Shown here: piece after piece, positions 47,299 to 55,796 of the stretch
How positions within the stretch are numbered: the first letter of the stretch is position 1
Layout of the letters: the number at the start of each line of letters is the position of its first letter
Assembly (NCBI RefSeq): GCF_001886855.1
Contig: NZ_CP013197.1
Coordinates: forward strand, 186,001-250,000
Reading direction: 5' to 3'
DNA length: 64,000 nucleotides
Source of the DNA: Spiroplasma citri
GTDB taxonomy: Bacteria; Bacillota_I; Bacilli_A; Mycoplasmatales; Mycoplasmataceae
The notes under the pieces: generated by a model
The model's input: only the letters and a program-made list of their open reading frames with translations
What the model was told of the DNA's origin: nothing
Databases searched by the model: none
Program-made: the position numbers and the translations under genes

Positions 47299-48590
47299 TG
47301 ATTGAACGCTATTTTGTTACAGAAATTGGAAAAATTTGAAGTGATGAAAATAAATATAATACTTGAGCAAAAGTAGAATTATTAGTTTGTGAAGGATGAG
47401 CACAAATAGGATTAATTCCTCCAACAGATATTGAAAAAATAAAAACTAATTTAACAGTAAATTTACCACGAATGTTAGAATTAGAAGCCGAAACGAAGCA
47501 TGATGTTGTTGCTTTTACCCGCATGTTATCGGAAACACTAGGGCCAGAAAAAAAATGAATTCATTATGGTTTAACATCAACTGATATTGTTGATACTAGT
47601 CAAAATTATTTGATGAAAGAATCAAATCATATTGTTGCAAAATATTTATTTGAATTAAAAACTGCGTTAAAAGAAAAGGCTCTTGCATATAAAAATCAAT
47701 TAATTATGGGACGTACCCATGGAATGTTCGCAGAACCAACCTCATTAGGATTGAAATTTTTACTTTGGTATGCTGAATTAGAACGCAATATGATGCAATT
47801 TGAAGCCGCAGGCTCAGCAATTGCTGTTGCAAAAATATCGGGTTCAGTTGGTAATTATGCGCATGTTGAAGTTCAGGTTGAAGAATATGTGGCAAAACAA
47901 TTAGGGTTAAACCTTGATCCAATTACAACACAAGTAACATCACGCGATTATCATATTGCACTATTTACAAGTTTTAGTAAAATTGCTAGTTTATTAGAAA
48001 AAATGGCGCTTGAATTTCGTCATTTACAACGTTCAGAAGTGGGGGAAATTGCCGAAGGATTTAGTAAAAGTCAAAAAGGGTCATCATCGATGCCACATAA
48101 AAAAAATCCAATTAGTGCGGAAAATATTGCTGGTCTAGCTCGTTTGATTCGTAGTAATATGAATGTTACATTTGAAAATAACTTATTATGACATGAACGT
48201 GATATTTCACATAGTAGCAATGAGCGAATTATTATCCCCGATACATATCATTTAGTAGTTTATTTATTAAAGCGAATGATAGGTGTTATTAATAATTTGG
48301 TTGTTAGTCCGGATAAAATTATTGAACATTTACAACAAACTAATCAAATTTATTTTAGCCAAGTTGTTTTAACAAATATTTTGAAAGAAACTAACTATTC
48401 GCGAGAAGAAATTTATGATTTTATTCAAAAATGTACTTTAATAGCACAACAACAGCAACTTGATTTTAAAAATGTTTTAATTGATAATAATGTGGCAAAA
48501 TATTTGTCCTTACCAAAATTAGAACAATTATTTGATAACAATTATTTTTTACGAAATATTGAACAAATTTATCACCGAGTGCTAAAGTAA
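47298..48590 (+). CDS. purB: Adenylosuccinate lyase
   Basis: Cleaves adenylosuccinate to AMP and fumarate. 430 aa. The fumarase/aspartase family signature [10 protein letters not shown] lies near residue 262, and TSTDIVDTS and GRTHG segments supply active-site Thr and His. Coupled to purA by stop-start overlap, so together they make IMP to AMP conversion from salvaged hypoxanthine. Confidence 0.96.
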
Positions 48591-48606
48591 AAAAAGGAGC
48601 GAAATA

Positions 48607-49176
48607 ATGAAGTTAATTGTGGGTTTGGGGAATCCAGGCAATGAATATACTTATACAAGACATAATATTGGTTTTTTAGCAATTGCTAAGTTGGTAGATA
48701 AATTTGATTTAGCAAAGCCAAAAAATGCTTTTAATGCTTTAATATGAGAAACAACAATTAACAACGAGAAAGTTCTTTTTTGCCAACCACAGACATTTAT
48801 GAATTTAAGTGGCACTGCCGTTTATCAAATTAAACAATTTTATAAATTAATATGAGAAGATATTATTGTTATTTATGATGATAAAGATATTCCTTTTAAT
48901 GTTATTAAGTTAAAAAAGAATGGTTCAAGTGCTGGCCATAATGGGATTAAAGATTTAATTCAAAAATTAGGTAGTGAAAATTTTTTAAGGATTCGTATAG
49001 GAATTGGCAAAGATTTCCAGATTCCAACCCGAAACTGAGTACTAGGAAATTTTTCTCCTGCTCAGTTAGAAATTATTAATAATGATTTATTAGAAAGAGT
49101 TTATCAAATTATGGTGCAATATTTAGTAAAAGCAACTAGTTTTGATAAATTAATGAGTCTTTATAATGGCAAATAA
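48607..49176 (+). CDS. pth: Peptidyl-tRNA hydrolase
   Basis: Releases tRNA from prematurely terminated peptidyl-tRNA. 189 aa. GLGNPG.EY..TRHN(I/V)GF at residues 6-22 holds the catalytic His, followed by [10 protein letters not shown] near residue 60 and the substrate-gating DD-K-D and GHNG segments. Five TGA-Trp codons break the frame under the standard code. AAAGGAG precedes ATG 48607. Overlaps rsmI by 11 bases. Confidence 0.95.
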
Positions 49177-50074
49177 AATTAAACAATATAGTTTTAAAAG
49201 CAATAATCCCAAAATTTACTTAATTGCAACTCCAATTGGTAATTTGCAAGAAATGACACCGCGAGCAATTGAAGTTATTAAAAATAATGTTCAAAAAATT
49301 TATTGTGAAGATACCCGTAACACGATTAAACTATTAAATTATTTTAATTGTAAAAAACAGTTAATTTCTTTAAACAAAGAAAATGAAATGCATCGTTTAA
49401 CAGAAATGTTAAATGATTTAGCACAAAACTTATCAATTGCAATTATTAGTGATGCTGGTTATCCACTTATTAGTGATCCGGGTTATTATGCCGTTAATCA
49501 TATTTTGGAACATTATCCTTATGATGTAATACCGATTAGTGGCGCTAATGCTGCTTTAAACGCTATTGTTAGTTCGGGTCTTAATCCGCACCATTTTTTA
49601 TTTTTTGGGTTTTTAAATAAAGCAAAAACAAAAAAGATTAATGAATTAGAAAAGTTGTTATCATTACCATACCCCATTATTTTTTATGAAGCACCCCATC
49701 GAATCTTAGAAACATTAAAAATAATTAAAACAGTTTTTGGTGACCGTAAAATTGCCGTTGGTAAGGAAATTACAAAAATTCATGAGCAATGATATCGTGG
49801 TCATTTAAGCAAAGTGCTTTTATTTTTACAGCAAGAAGAAAATGTTTCTGTTGGTGAATATGTGCTTGTTGTTGATGGTGTGGGGAATGTTACTGACCCT
49901 GTTATTGCAGATGAAATTTTGGTTGCTGAAATTGACCAGTTAATCATAAAACAAAATTATCGAGTTAAACAAGCAATTGATTTTGTTGCAAATAAATATA
50001 AAATTAGTAAAAATGTTTTATATAATAAATATCATCAGCAAAAGGAACAAGATGAAACAAACAGAACGAATTAA
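49166..50074 (+). CDS. rsmI: 16S rRNA (cytidine-1402-2'-O)-methyltransferase
   Basis: A tetrapyrrole-methylase-fold enzyme of 302 aa. IATPIGNLQEMTPRA near residue 20, CEDTRNT near residue 47, SDAGYPLISDPG near residue 95 and the YEAPHR motif near residue 173 are characteristic. One TGA-Trp at 49790. The start lies inside pth, indicating coupled translation. Confidence 0.94.
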
Positions 50075-50354
50075 ACACTTAGTTTTTTGTAGCATTCTCT
50101 TTAGTTTAGAAATTATTATTTTACTTTTAACTTATTTTTATAGTTTATTTTATTATCAATTGAATTGATTAAGTTATTTATGATATTTTGTTAGTTGATG
50201 AATTGTGCAAACTGATTGTTTAATTTTATTATTTGCCTTAGGAGGATTAATTTATTTTACAAAATGTATAATGTACGATGAAGCGGCAAAAAAGCAACTC
50301 TTGTTAAAGGGTTGTTTTTTTATTTGAAATAAAACAACTCCTAAAAGGAGGTAA
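50052..50354 (+). CDS. Small membrane protein at the chromosome-prophage junction
   Basis: A 100-aa frame starting inside the last codons of rsmI (ATG 50052), with three hydrophobic segments and seven TGA-Trp codons. Unrecognised. A terminator-like hairpin (50288-50320) lies within its last third, and its stop overlaps the ribosome site of the first phage gene (CCT AAA AGG AGG TAA). The C-terminal end may therefore be foreign, that is, the original 3' end was replaced when the prophage inserted. Confidence 0.55.
50288..50320 (+). terminator. Terminator-like hairpin before the prophage
   Basis: Stem CAACTC with GGGTTG (50295-50300 and 50309-50314, one G-T pair), an 8-base loop and a run of seven T. 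It would end the pth-rsmI transcript before the phage genes. Confidence 0.65.
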
Positions 50355-50590
50355 TGATAATTAAACAACAAAAAATATGTGATGTTAATGATTGTTATAA
50401 ATTATCATCATTTATCAACGAAGAATTTGTATCAAATAAAGTTTTATGAACTTGTGAAAAACATAGAAATTTATTGAATAAAGTAAAAGATAAAACACAA
50501 AAGCAATTTTATCAAAAACTAGAAAATTCAAAAATTATCTTTGATTATGAAACTGGTTCTTTAAAACTTTGATTTTATAAAACAACTTAA
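50354..50590 (+). CDS. Small phage protein with Cys4-type zinc-finger pattern
   Basis: A 78-aa protein behind an AAAGGAGG site, with two TGA-Trp. It has C-x4-C near residue 9 and WTC-x2-H near residue 34, the same C-x4-C...C-x2-H layout as the 81-aa protein at 62792 on the other strand, so the two may be relatives. No known function. It marks the left edge of viral DNA. Confidence 0.6.
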
Positions 50591-51005
50591 TGCAGTGTGG
50601 GACGGTTATTTTAAATAACTAAGTGCTTCCATAAGAACATGAGTTTATGCTCATTCCCACAGCCGTCCGAGGCAAGTACTGAAATAGTGTATGAGAAAAG
50701 AGGTAAATCGGCGTTGGTTATTATTTTTAATAACTTGCGATAGTGGTGATGTGTCCAAGGCTAACATCGAACCACAATAAAAATAGAGATGGTGACACAA
50801 ACAATTAAATTTGCGATTAGCATTCGGTCCTTCATATGGGTGCAAGTAAATTTAATTTCAAAAACTGAGCGTTGCCTCCTTGAAAAAGGAACGGAAGAAG
50901 GAAGACATATATGTCTGGCGTCTTAACTATACAAACAACTACAAATTGTAGAACATTGTAGTTAATATACCAACAATTACCAAAATTAATAATAAGGAGG
51001 TAAAG
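50591..51005. ncRNA. Structured non-coding phage region (candidate RNA or origin)
   Basis: 415 bp without a plausible gene and visibly richer in G+C than its surroundings. It contains many inverted repeats. TGTGGGA pairs with TCCCACA (50596 and 50655), or alternatively GGACGG pairs with CCGTCC (50600 and 50663). GTTATT..AATAAC hairpins occur twice (50606-50620 and about 50717-50734), ATGAG/CTCAT at 50639-50654, GTGGTGATGT with ACATCgaACCAC (about 50743-50775), GACATATATGTC at 50903-50914, and CTACAA/TTGTAG at about 50939-50950. It ends at the GGAGG of the next gene. It could be a structured RNA, an origin or a packaging site. Confidence 0.4.
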
Positions 51006-51125
51006 ATGAAAAAGAATAGTTGTCTTAAAAAAAGATATTGAGGTTATTGCTTTAAATGTGATAAACAAAATAAATATATCCCTACACACAATGAAATTAC
51101 TGATGAACATTGAGCATTATGTTAA
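51006..51125 (+). CDS. 39-aa Cys-rich phage protein
   Basis: ATG 51006 follows AAGGAGG. The 39-residue product has five Cys (C5, then YCFKC near residues 15-18, and a terminal Cys) and two TGA-Trp, suggesting a small metal-binding protein. Its 3' end overlaps the following gene. Confidence 0.55.
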
Positions 51126-51372
51126 TTGACAAATATATACACAACAAAATAAAGGCGGCGGTGATGTTAAATTAAGAGCAAGTAGAATTAATAAAAACTT
51201 ATTAGAATTAAATAAAGAAATAAATCGTTATAGTACTAATTTTTATAATACAAAAGATGCTAAGTTAAATAAAAACAATCAATTTATTGATAATAAAAAT
51301 TGATTAATTCAACAACGAGAATATGCTACTAATTTAAAATTAGGTTATCAAAAATTACATTGCATCCTGTAA
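51091..51372 (+). pseudogene. Phage gene, 5' part, cut by plectrovirus insertion
   Basis: ATG 51091 or, in frame, ATG 51103 opens a frame of up to 93 aa overlapping the 39-aa gene. The product is Asn/Lys/Gln-rich and soluble. It stops at TAA 51370, 2 bases before the 15-bp terminal repeat of the plectrovirus. A frame of similar composition resumes directly after the right-hand repeat (59842-59973). I infer that the two are halves of one gene separated by the insertion. Confidence 0.45.
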
Positions 51373-51374
51373 TC

Positions 51375-51389
51375 GAAGTGCAACAAATC
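51375..51389 (+). repeat. Left terminal inverted repeat of the plectrovirus
   Basis: GAAGTGCAACAAATC, the exact reverse complement of 59827-59841. Defines the left end of the insert. Confidence 0.75.
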
Positions 51390-51413
51390 AATTCTGAAAG
51401 GAGTTGATTTTTT

Positions 51414-51527
51414 ATTGAAAAGAAACATTATTTTATTTTGCGGTCCTTAGTAATTAAGTATGGAAAAGATATTGTTATTAATACTGTAAATAAGATAGTA
51501 ATTAATAATGTAAAAGAAAATGAATAA
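51414..51527 (+). CDS. 37-aa plectrovirus protein with a probable ATT start
   Basis: Frame from ATT 51414, which lies 10 bases after GAAAGGAG, to TAA 51525-51527. The product starts (M)EKKHYFILRSLVIKYGKD and is basic and amphipathic. No ATG or GTG lies near the start, so initiation at ATT is inferred from the ribosome site and the coding look. Function unknown. Confidence 0.45.
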   Translation: MEKKHYFILRSLVIKYGKDIVINTVNKIVINNVKENE

Positions 51528-51532
51528 ATTAT

Positions 51533-51620
51533 CCGCGTAATTTATTAGCGGTAATTTATTCAATATAGTTTATTTTGAGCGTAGCGAACACGCGGAGCGT
51601 GACGCGATATTTAAAAATTT
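51533..51620. other. GC-rich hairpin cluster upstream of the coat genes
   Basis: An island of high G+C in AT-rich phage DNA. CCGC/GCGG hairpin at 51533-51551, CACGC/GCGTG hairpin at 51589-51601, and an alternative GCGT/ACGC pairing at 51579-51593. Filamentous phages carry a hairpin packaging signal and an origin in similar intergenic positions; which one this is cannot be told. Confidence 0.45.
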
Positions 51621-51636
51621 TGAAAGGAGATATATT

Positions 51637-51786
51637 ATGCCAACTTGATTAACGACAATATTTAGTGTTGTTATTGTATTAGCAATTTTTCTTTATTTTG
51701 GTTTATTAATTTACCAAAAAATTCGTCAAATTCGAGGAAAGAAAAAAGATAAAAAAGAAATTGAAAGAAAGGAGAGTAATAAATAA
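51637..51786 (+). CDS. Small plectrovirus membrane protein
   Basis: 49 aa with a GAAAGGAGA site. One N-terminal membrane helix (about residues 5-27) is followed by a Lys/Arg-rich cytoplasmic tail, the layout of minor coat or assembly peptides of filamentous phages. Stop and next start overlap (TAATG). Confidence 0.7.
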
Positions 51787-52037
51787 TGTTAGGTATGTAT
51801 TTAACAACAGCGTTTAATTTTTTAACAGCATCTACACCTAAAACTATGTCTGAGGGTATGACTGGTATTTGAACTGGTTTATCTAGTGCATTATGAAAAG
51901 TTAAAGAAGGTATAACAAATATTTTACCTGAGATAATGGTTTTCTTAGGTGAAGCGTGAATTATATTAATTCCATTTGCTATATTTTGTATTATTAAAAT
52001 CTTAAACTTTTTCCGTGTTATGGTTAAAGGATTTTAA
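51786..52037 (+). CDS. Plectrovirus small major coat protein
   Basis: An 83-aa protein. An N-terminal segment that may serve as a signal is followed by a short amphipathic part, then a strongly hydrophobic helix (about residues 50-75) and a basic C-terminal end (FFRVMVKGF). This is the pVIII-like layout of the SpV1 coat protein (B-type). Translationally coupled to the preceding membrane peptide. Confidence 0.8.
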
Positions 52038-52472
52038 TATTTATTATAATCGATCATATATCTTAGTTAAGGCACACTAGCTTTTATGTGAATTAAATAA
52101 ATAATTTTATTGTTTATTTTTACACTATATACTGTTTACAAATTTATTTTTTAATAAACTTTATTACTATCGTTAATATTGGGATAATAAAAATCTCTAT
52201 TATACATATAAATTTAACTATAAATTTAACTATATTTTCTATAGTTGATAAATCTATATTGTTTATTATTCATAATATTGAGTCTGTTATGAAAAATATT
52301 TTTTTAGTAGGATTTAATAAAAATAAGAATATTTCTATTAAGGGTCATACTAGTAATAGATTTGGGAAATAAATTTTTATAATATTTTTTATAAATATAC
52401 CTACTTTTTTTTAAAATTTGTGAACAGTGTATAGTGTAAAAATATCAATTTAATTATATTTAAGGTATTATT
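52038..52472. other. Palindrome-rich gene-free region of the plectrovirus
   Basis: 435 bp without a supported gene. It holds the left arms of three nested inverted repeats and the 326-bp cassette 52117-52442. On its minus strand the cassette has an open, very hydrophobic frame of about 85 codons that has no ATG or GTG start. Extremely AT-rich. Confidence 0.6.
52117..52442. repeat. Inverted-repeat cassette B, 29-bp arms
   Basis: Arms 52117-52145 and 52414-52442 are reverse complements with 27 of 29 matches. They enclose about 270 bp with a hydrophobic open frame on the minus strand. Confidence 0.8.
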
Positions 52473-52717
52473 ATGGTTTTCTCTCTGTATAAAAATATTT
52501 ATAAATTTGTTAATTTATTAAAAATTTGAATAATAAATTTAAAAGTTATTATTAAAATTATTATTAGTGAAATAATTGTTTTAATTGGTAATACCATTCA
52601 TGATAATCAAAAAATAGATGGTATTACATTTGTAAAAAATGAATTTATTATTTCTTCGATATTTTATTTCTTCTTTTTATTTAAAATAATTTATACAGAG
52701 AGAAAACCATAATAATA
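52466..52717. repeat. Inverted-repeat cassette C, perfect 28-bp arms
   Basis: Arms 52466-52493 and 52690-52717 are perfect reverse complements. The start and stop codons of the 79-aa ORF fall inside the arms. Confidence 0.9.
52473..52712 (+). CDS. 79-aa hydrophobic ORF framed by inverted repeats
   Basis: ATG 52473 follows TAAGG at 8 bases, and the frame ends at TAA 52710-52712. The product is Ile/Lys-rich with two likely membrane segments and one TGA-Trp. The first seven and last seven codons lie in the perfect 28-bp arms, so the gene ends are mirror images. No family recognised. Expression is uncertain because the 5' end of any transcript could fold on the 3' end. Confidence 0.4.
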
Positions 52718-53008
52718 TCAACTTAATTATAAACTTATTATTTTATATTTTAATAACTATTGTTAAAAATTAAATAGTATTTTTCAGTGTGCCAATTTTT
52801 ATTATTTTTATATTTAATAATGTTTATTAACATTGTTTATTAACATTGTTTATTAAACATTAAATAAACAATATATTAGCATTATATATAACATTGTTAA
52901 TAATCAGTGTTTATTACAATTAAAAAACATTATATAAACATTATTTATAACATTGTTTATTAAACAAATATTTATATTATTAAATATTTAGTTAGGAGAT
53001 TATATATT
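52713..53008. repeat. AT-rich region with 13-bp iteron-like repeats
   Basis: About 300 bp with no gene. Tandem 13-bp units ATTGTTTATTAAC (52832-52844, 52845-52857, and degenerate copies on each side) and further scattered CATTGTTTATTA copies to about 52972. Iteron-like arrays of this kind often mark replication origins; a role in plectrovirus replication is an inference. Confidence 0.6.
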
Positions 53009-53350
53009 ATGGATATGAAATTTTGAACAACTAAGGAATATAAAAAAATAAAGAGAGATTTTATTATTAGGAATTTTGCTTTTGGTTTTTGTTATTTTTT
53101 ATTTTTAATTTCTTTTATTATGTGTATTGTTTGTTTTATTATTTCCATAAATTTTGAAGTAGAAATAATTTTGGTTATTTTATTTCCTTTTTTACTTTTA
53201 ATTTTATCAGTTTGGAATTTATTTGATTTAATTATGGAGCATATATCAGAAATTAAGCGATTTAAAGTTACAGTATTAAAGAAACAAATAGAAGAGTTAG
53301 AAGGTAAAATGCTAAGAGGATTAAGAGTAGGAGTTGATAAAATTGAGTAA
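53009..53350 (+). CDS. Plectrovirus membrane protein, 113 aa
   Basis: ATG 53009 (or 53015) behind TTAGGAG. A charged N-terminus of about 27 residues is followed by two long hydrophobic segments (about residues 28-50 and 53-75) and a Lys/Glu-rich coiled C-terminus. Overlaps the next gene by 8 bases. Function unknown. Confidence 0.7.
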
Positions 53351-53783
53351 TTTTGTTAAGAAAAATCATAATGTAGAAAATTATTTTATTAGTAAGGAAT
53401 TTATCCCTTTTACAACAGAAAAAGCAAGTTTTATTAATTTACCTAATCATAATCGTCATATTGGTTTTTGATTGAGTAATAAGTTTATTTATCCGAGTGA
53501 AAAACATTTGGAACAAGTAGCAATCGGTTTGATTTATGATAATTATTATTCTATTGTAAAATATGATGAAAATTTAAAGCGTAATATTTGAAAATATTTA
53601 ACTGGAACAGAATTAATCAATTTATATAATCAATATAAACAAAATTATTTTACTAAAATGAAAAAAGCGTTATTTTCAAGTGAACCTAAAAAAGTAAAAG
53701 CAAATAATAACAATAATAATTTAACAAATTGAAGTGTTGAAAAAGAACAAGAATTAATTAATGATTTGAAAGACTTAAATTAA
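53343..53783 (+). CDS. Plectrovirus soluble protein, 146 aa
   Basis: Starts at TTG 53343 inside the end of the upstream gene and runs to TAA 53781-53783 through three TGA-Trp codons. Asn/Lys/Tyr-rich, no membrane helix, with a poly-Asn stretch near residue 122. A role in replication or ssDNA binding would suit its place in the order but is not shown by any motif. Confidence 0.6.
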
Positions 53784-53933
53784 ATGAGTTTATATGATTA
53801 TTGAGTTCAATTTGTTAGTTATATTATTGGTGCAAATGCCCCTGAGTTTTTATATGTTATATCGTTTGTGTTATTTATTGTTTTGTTTTTTGGAATGTTT
53901 TTTAAACTTATTCAAAAAATATGGAGTTTTTAA
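53784..53933 (+). CDS. Small plectrovirus membrane protein, 49 aa
   Basis: ATG 53784 abuts the preceding stop. A single long hydrophobic helix (about residues 22-42) with a short charged end. Resembles minor coat or assembly peptides (pVII/pIX-like size). Confidence 0.65.
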
Positions 53934-53935
53934 AA

Positions 53936-54139
53936 ATGCAAAATGATTGAATTAAATTAAAAGAGTTTTTTATTCATATATTTTTGTTTATCGATAAAAC
54001 GAATGTTGAAAGTATTACAATGTGGAATTTAACGCAAAATGAATATTTAACCTTGATGGTTGGTGTTTGAGTTGTGATTTTGTTTTTAACTTGGTTTTTC
54101 TTGTGAATGGTTTTTAAGATAGTTGGGTATTTTAAATAA
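53936..54139 (+). CDS. Small plectrovirus membrane protein, 67 aa
   Basis: ATG 53936, 2 bases after the preceding stop. N-terminal amphipathic part, one strong Trp-rich membrane helix (about residues 40-62). TAATG overlap with the Zot-like gene downstream. Confidence 0.65.
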
Positions 54140-55152
54140 TGAAAAAATTTATATTTTTCTTTAAAAACTATTGTTATATTAGTGGTTCAATGCTTTTGTT
54201 TAGTTTAATTGATTTATTACTTTGGTTAATTTCTTTGTATTGTGTTGGTTTAGTATTTTGAATATTATTTGCTTTGCAATGTGTATATTTTGTGTGATGA
54301 TTGTGAAAAAATATTTTTTATCAGTTAAATTCTTTTGGGTTAGTAAATTTTGTTTGAGATAATCCGTTATCGGTAATTATTGGTAAGTTAGGAACTGGTA
54401 AAACATTACTTTTAACTTATTTATCGCAAACTATGAAATTATTGACAGATGAAATTTATAGTAATTATCCCTTAGAAGATGATAAAGTTAAAGTTTTAAC
54501 ATTTAAAAATTTAGATTTTACTGATAGAACAAAACCCGTTCCCCTAGATGATAGTGTTATTTTATTTGATGAAAGTTATTTATATATTGACGGAACTAGT
54601 CCTCACGATGAAAAAAAAGTTCATAGTGGTAAAATACCGTGAATTGTTTTAGCGAGACATTTTGGACATCGTGCGTTGTTTACTGCTCAGCGTGAGGGTA
54701 TGATTTGAAATAATATTCGCCAGTTAGCAAGTGGAATTATTATTCCAATTTCATTGAAAAAACCAGTTATTAAGAAAGGGTTTAATTTTTTTAATCGTTT
54801 CTTTATTATGCGAATTGGTATTTTTCAAGATATAACGGATTATGAAATTTGAAAAACAAAATCAGTAGAACGAACAGCAGAAGGTAAAAGAGTAAAACAT
54901 AAGTCGGATGTTGGGTTAGGAATTCGGTTTTTTAAAATAATTATTCCCCTTGAATTCGCTAATAAGTATGATAGTCAATGGTTAAAGTTTGTGCGTGATT
55001 TAAAGAATGATGAAATTGTTAATAAAAAAGAATATTATTGGTCGGAAATCACAAAATTAAGTGTTAAAGAACGATTGGAGTTATTTGATATTGATATTTT
55101 GAAAAAGAATTTAAAACCTAAAAAAGAGAAAGGAAATGGTAAAGATGATTAA
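54139..55152 (+). CDS. Plectrovirus assembly ATPase, Zot-like
   Basis: A 337-aa protein. Two N-terminal membrane helices (about residues 13-60) are followed by Walker A GKLGTGKT near residue 83, a Walker B-like VILFDESYLY near residue 136, and an LARHFGHRALFTAQR segment near residue 160 typical of Zot/pI FtsK-HerA ATPases. It should drive extrusion of the filamentous virion through the membrane. Seven or more TGA-Trp codons. Confidence 0.85.
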
Positions 55153-55549
55153 TTTATTAGTTGAAAATAATAATAGTAATTGAGACAAGATTTTTAGTTT
55201 TGTTTTTGATATATTTTTGTTTATTTTTGATGTAATTTGAAATACAAAATTACCGATGACAAATACGTCAATTGCTTATTTTTTAATCTTTTTTATGGTT
55301 ATTAAGTTATCGATTTATGCAATTCACGGGACATCAACACAATATAATAATTTAGGTTCAACAGTTAATAATGGTGTTTCACAAGTATATTCTTCAACAG
55401 TTCGCGGTGTTTCTGATACTAAACAAGGTATGCAAAAACATATTAAAGAGCGTAAACAATTTAAAATTAATCGTAATAAAAAACAATTATCAAGTTTAGC
55501 AAAACAAGCAAAAACAAGAGAACAAGGATATAGGAGAGTGCATAAGTAA
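55145..55549 (+). CDS. Plectrovirus membrane protein, 134 aa
   Basis: Starts 7 bases before the Zot-like stop. Two N-terminal hydrophobic segments are followed by a Ser/Thr/Val-rich stretch and a strongly basic C-terminus (about residues 95-134). Probably a minor virion or assembly protein. TAATG overlap downstream. Confidence 0.65.
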
Positions 55550-55785
55550 TGATTAAATTAGTTTTATTGGTGGCGGCGATTGCGATATTTGGAACTGGTT
55601 TTATTACTGTTATTATTAATCAATTTACATCAGCAAAAAATATTATTATGGATTTATATAATTCTGATACTTGGTTGATTTGATTATTTGGTAGAATGGC
55701 AGTTTTGTTTAGTCATCCGTTAATGTTAACAATATCGAGTTTATATATTGTTGGGTTTATTGTTTCAAAAACATTGTATAGTTAG
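55549..55785 (+). CDS. Plectrovirus small membrane protein, 78 aa
   Basis: Two membrane segments (about residues 3-24 and 47-75) around a short loop. Coupled to the preceding gene and 11 bases from the large adsorption-type gene. Function unknown. Confidence 0.65.
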
Positions 55786-55796
55786 GAGTTGAGTTT

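Larger units (their letters stand above)
52071..52793. repeat. Outer inverted repeat, GGCACACT/AGTGTGCC
   Basis: An 8-bp perfect inverted pair (52071-52078 and 52786-52793) that encloses the two longer inverted-repeat cassettes. Short enough to be chance, but the motif is GC-rich in a very AT-rich region and symmetrically placed. Confidence 0.4.

Noticed and set aside
50591-51005. Two minus-strand ORFs (50651-50845 and 50832-51110) in the structured region
   Set aside because: No ribosome sites. The compositions are irregular and Cys/His-rich, as expected from structured non-coding DNA, and the second overlaps real plus-strand genes.
50591-51005. RNase P RNA, tmRNA or SRP RNA
   Set aside because: The conserved core motifs of these RNAs are not visible.
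52146-52413. Hydrophobic minus-strand ORF in cassette B as a gene
   Set aside because: It has no ATG, GTG or TTG start after the upstream stop, and no ribosome site. Described within the repeat instead.
52819-52975. CRISPR array
   Set aside because: The repeats are short, adjacent and degenerate with no unique spacers.
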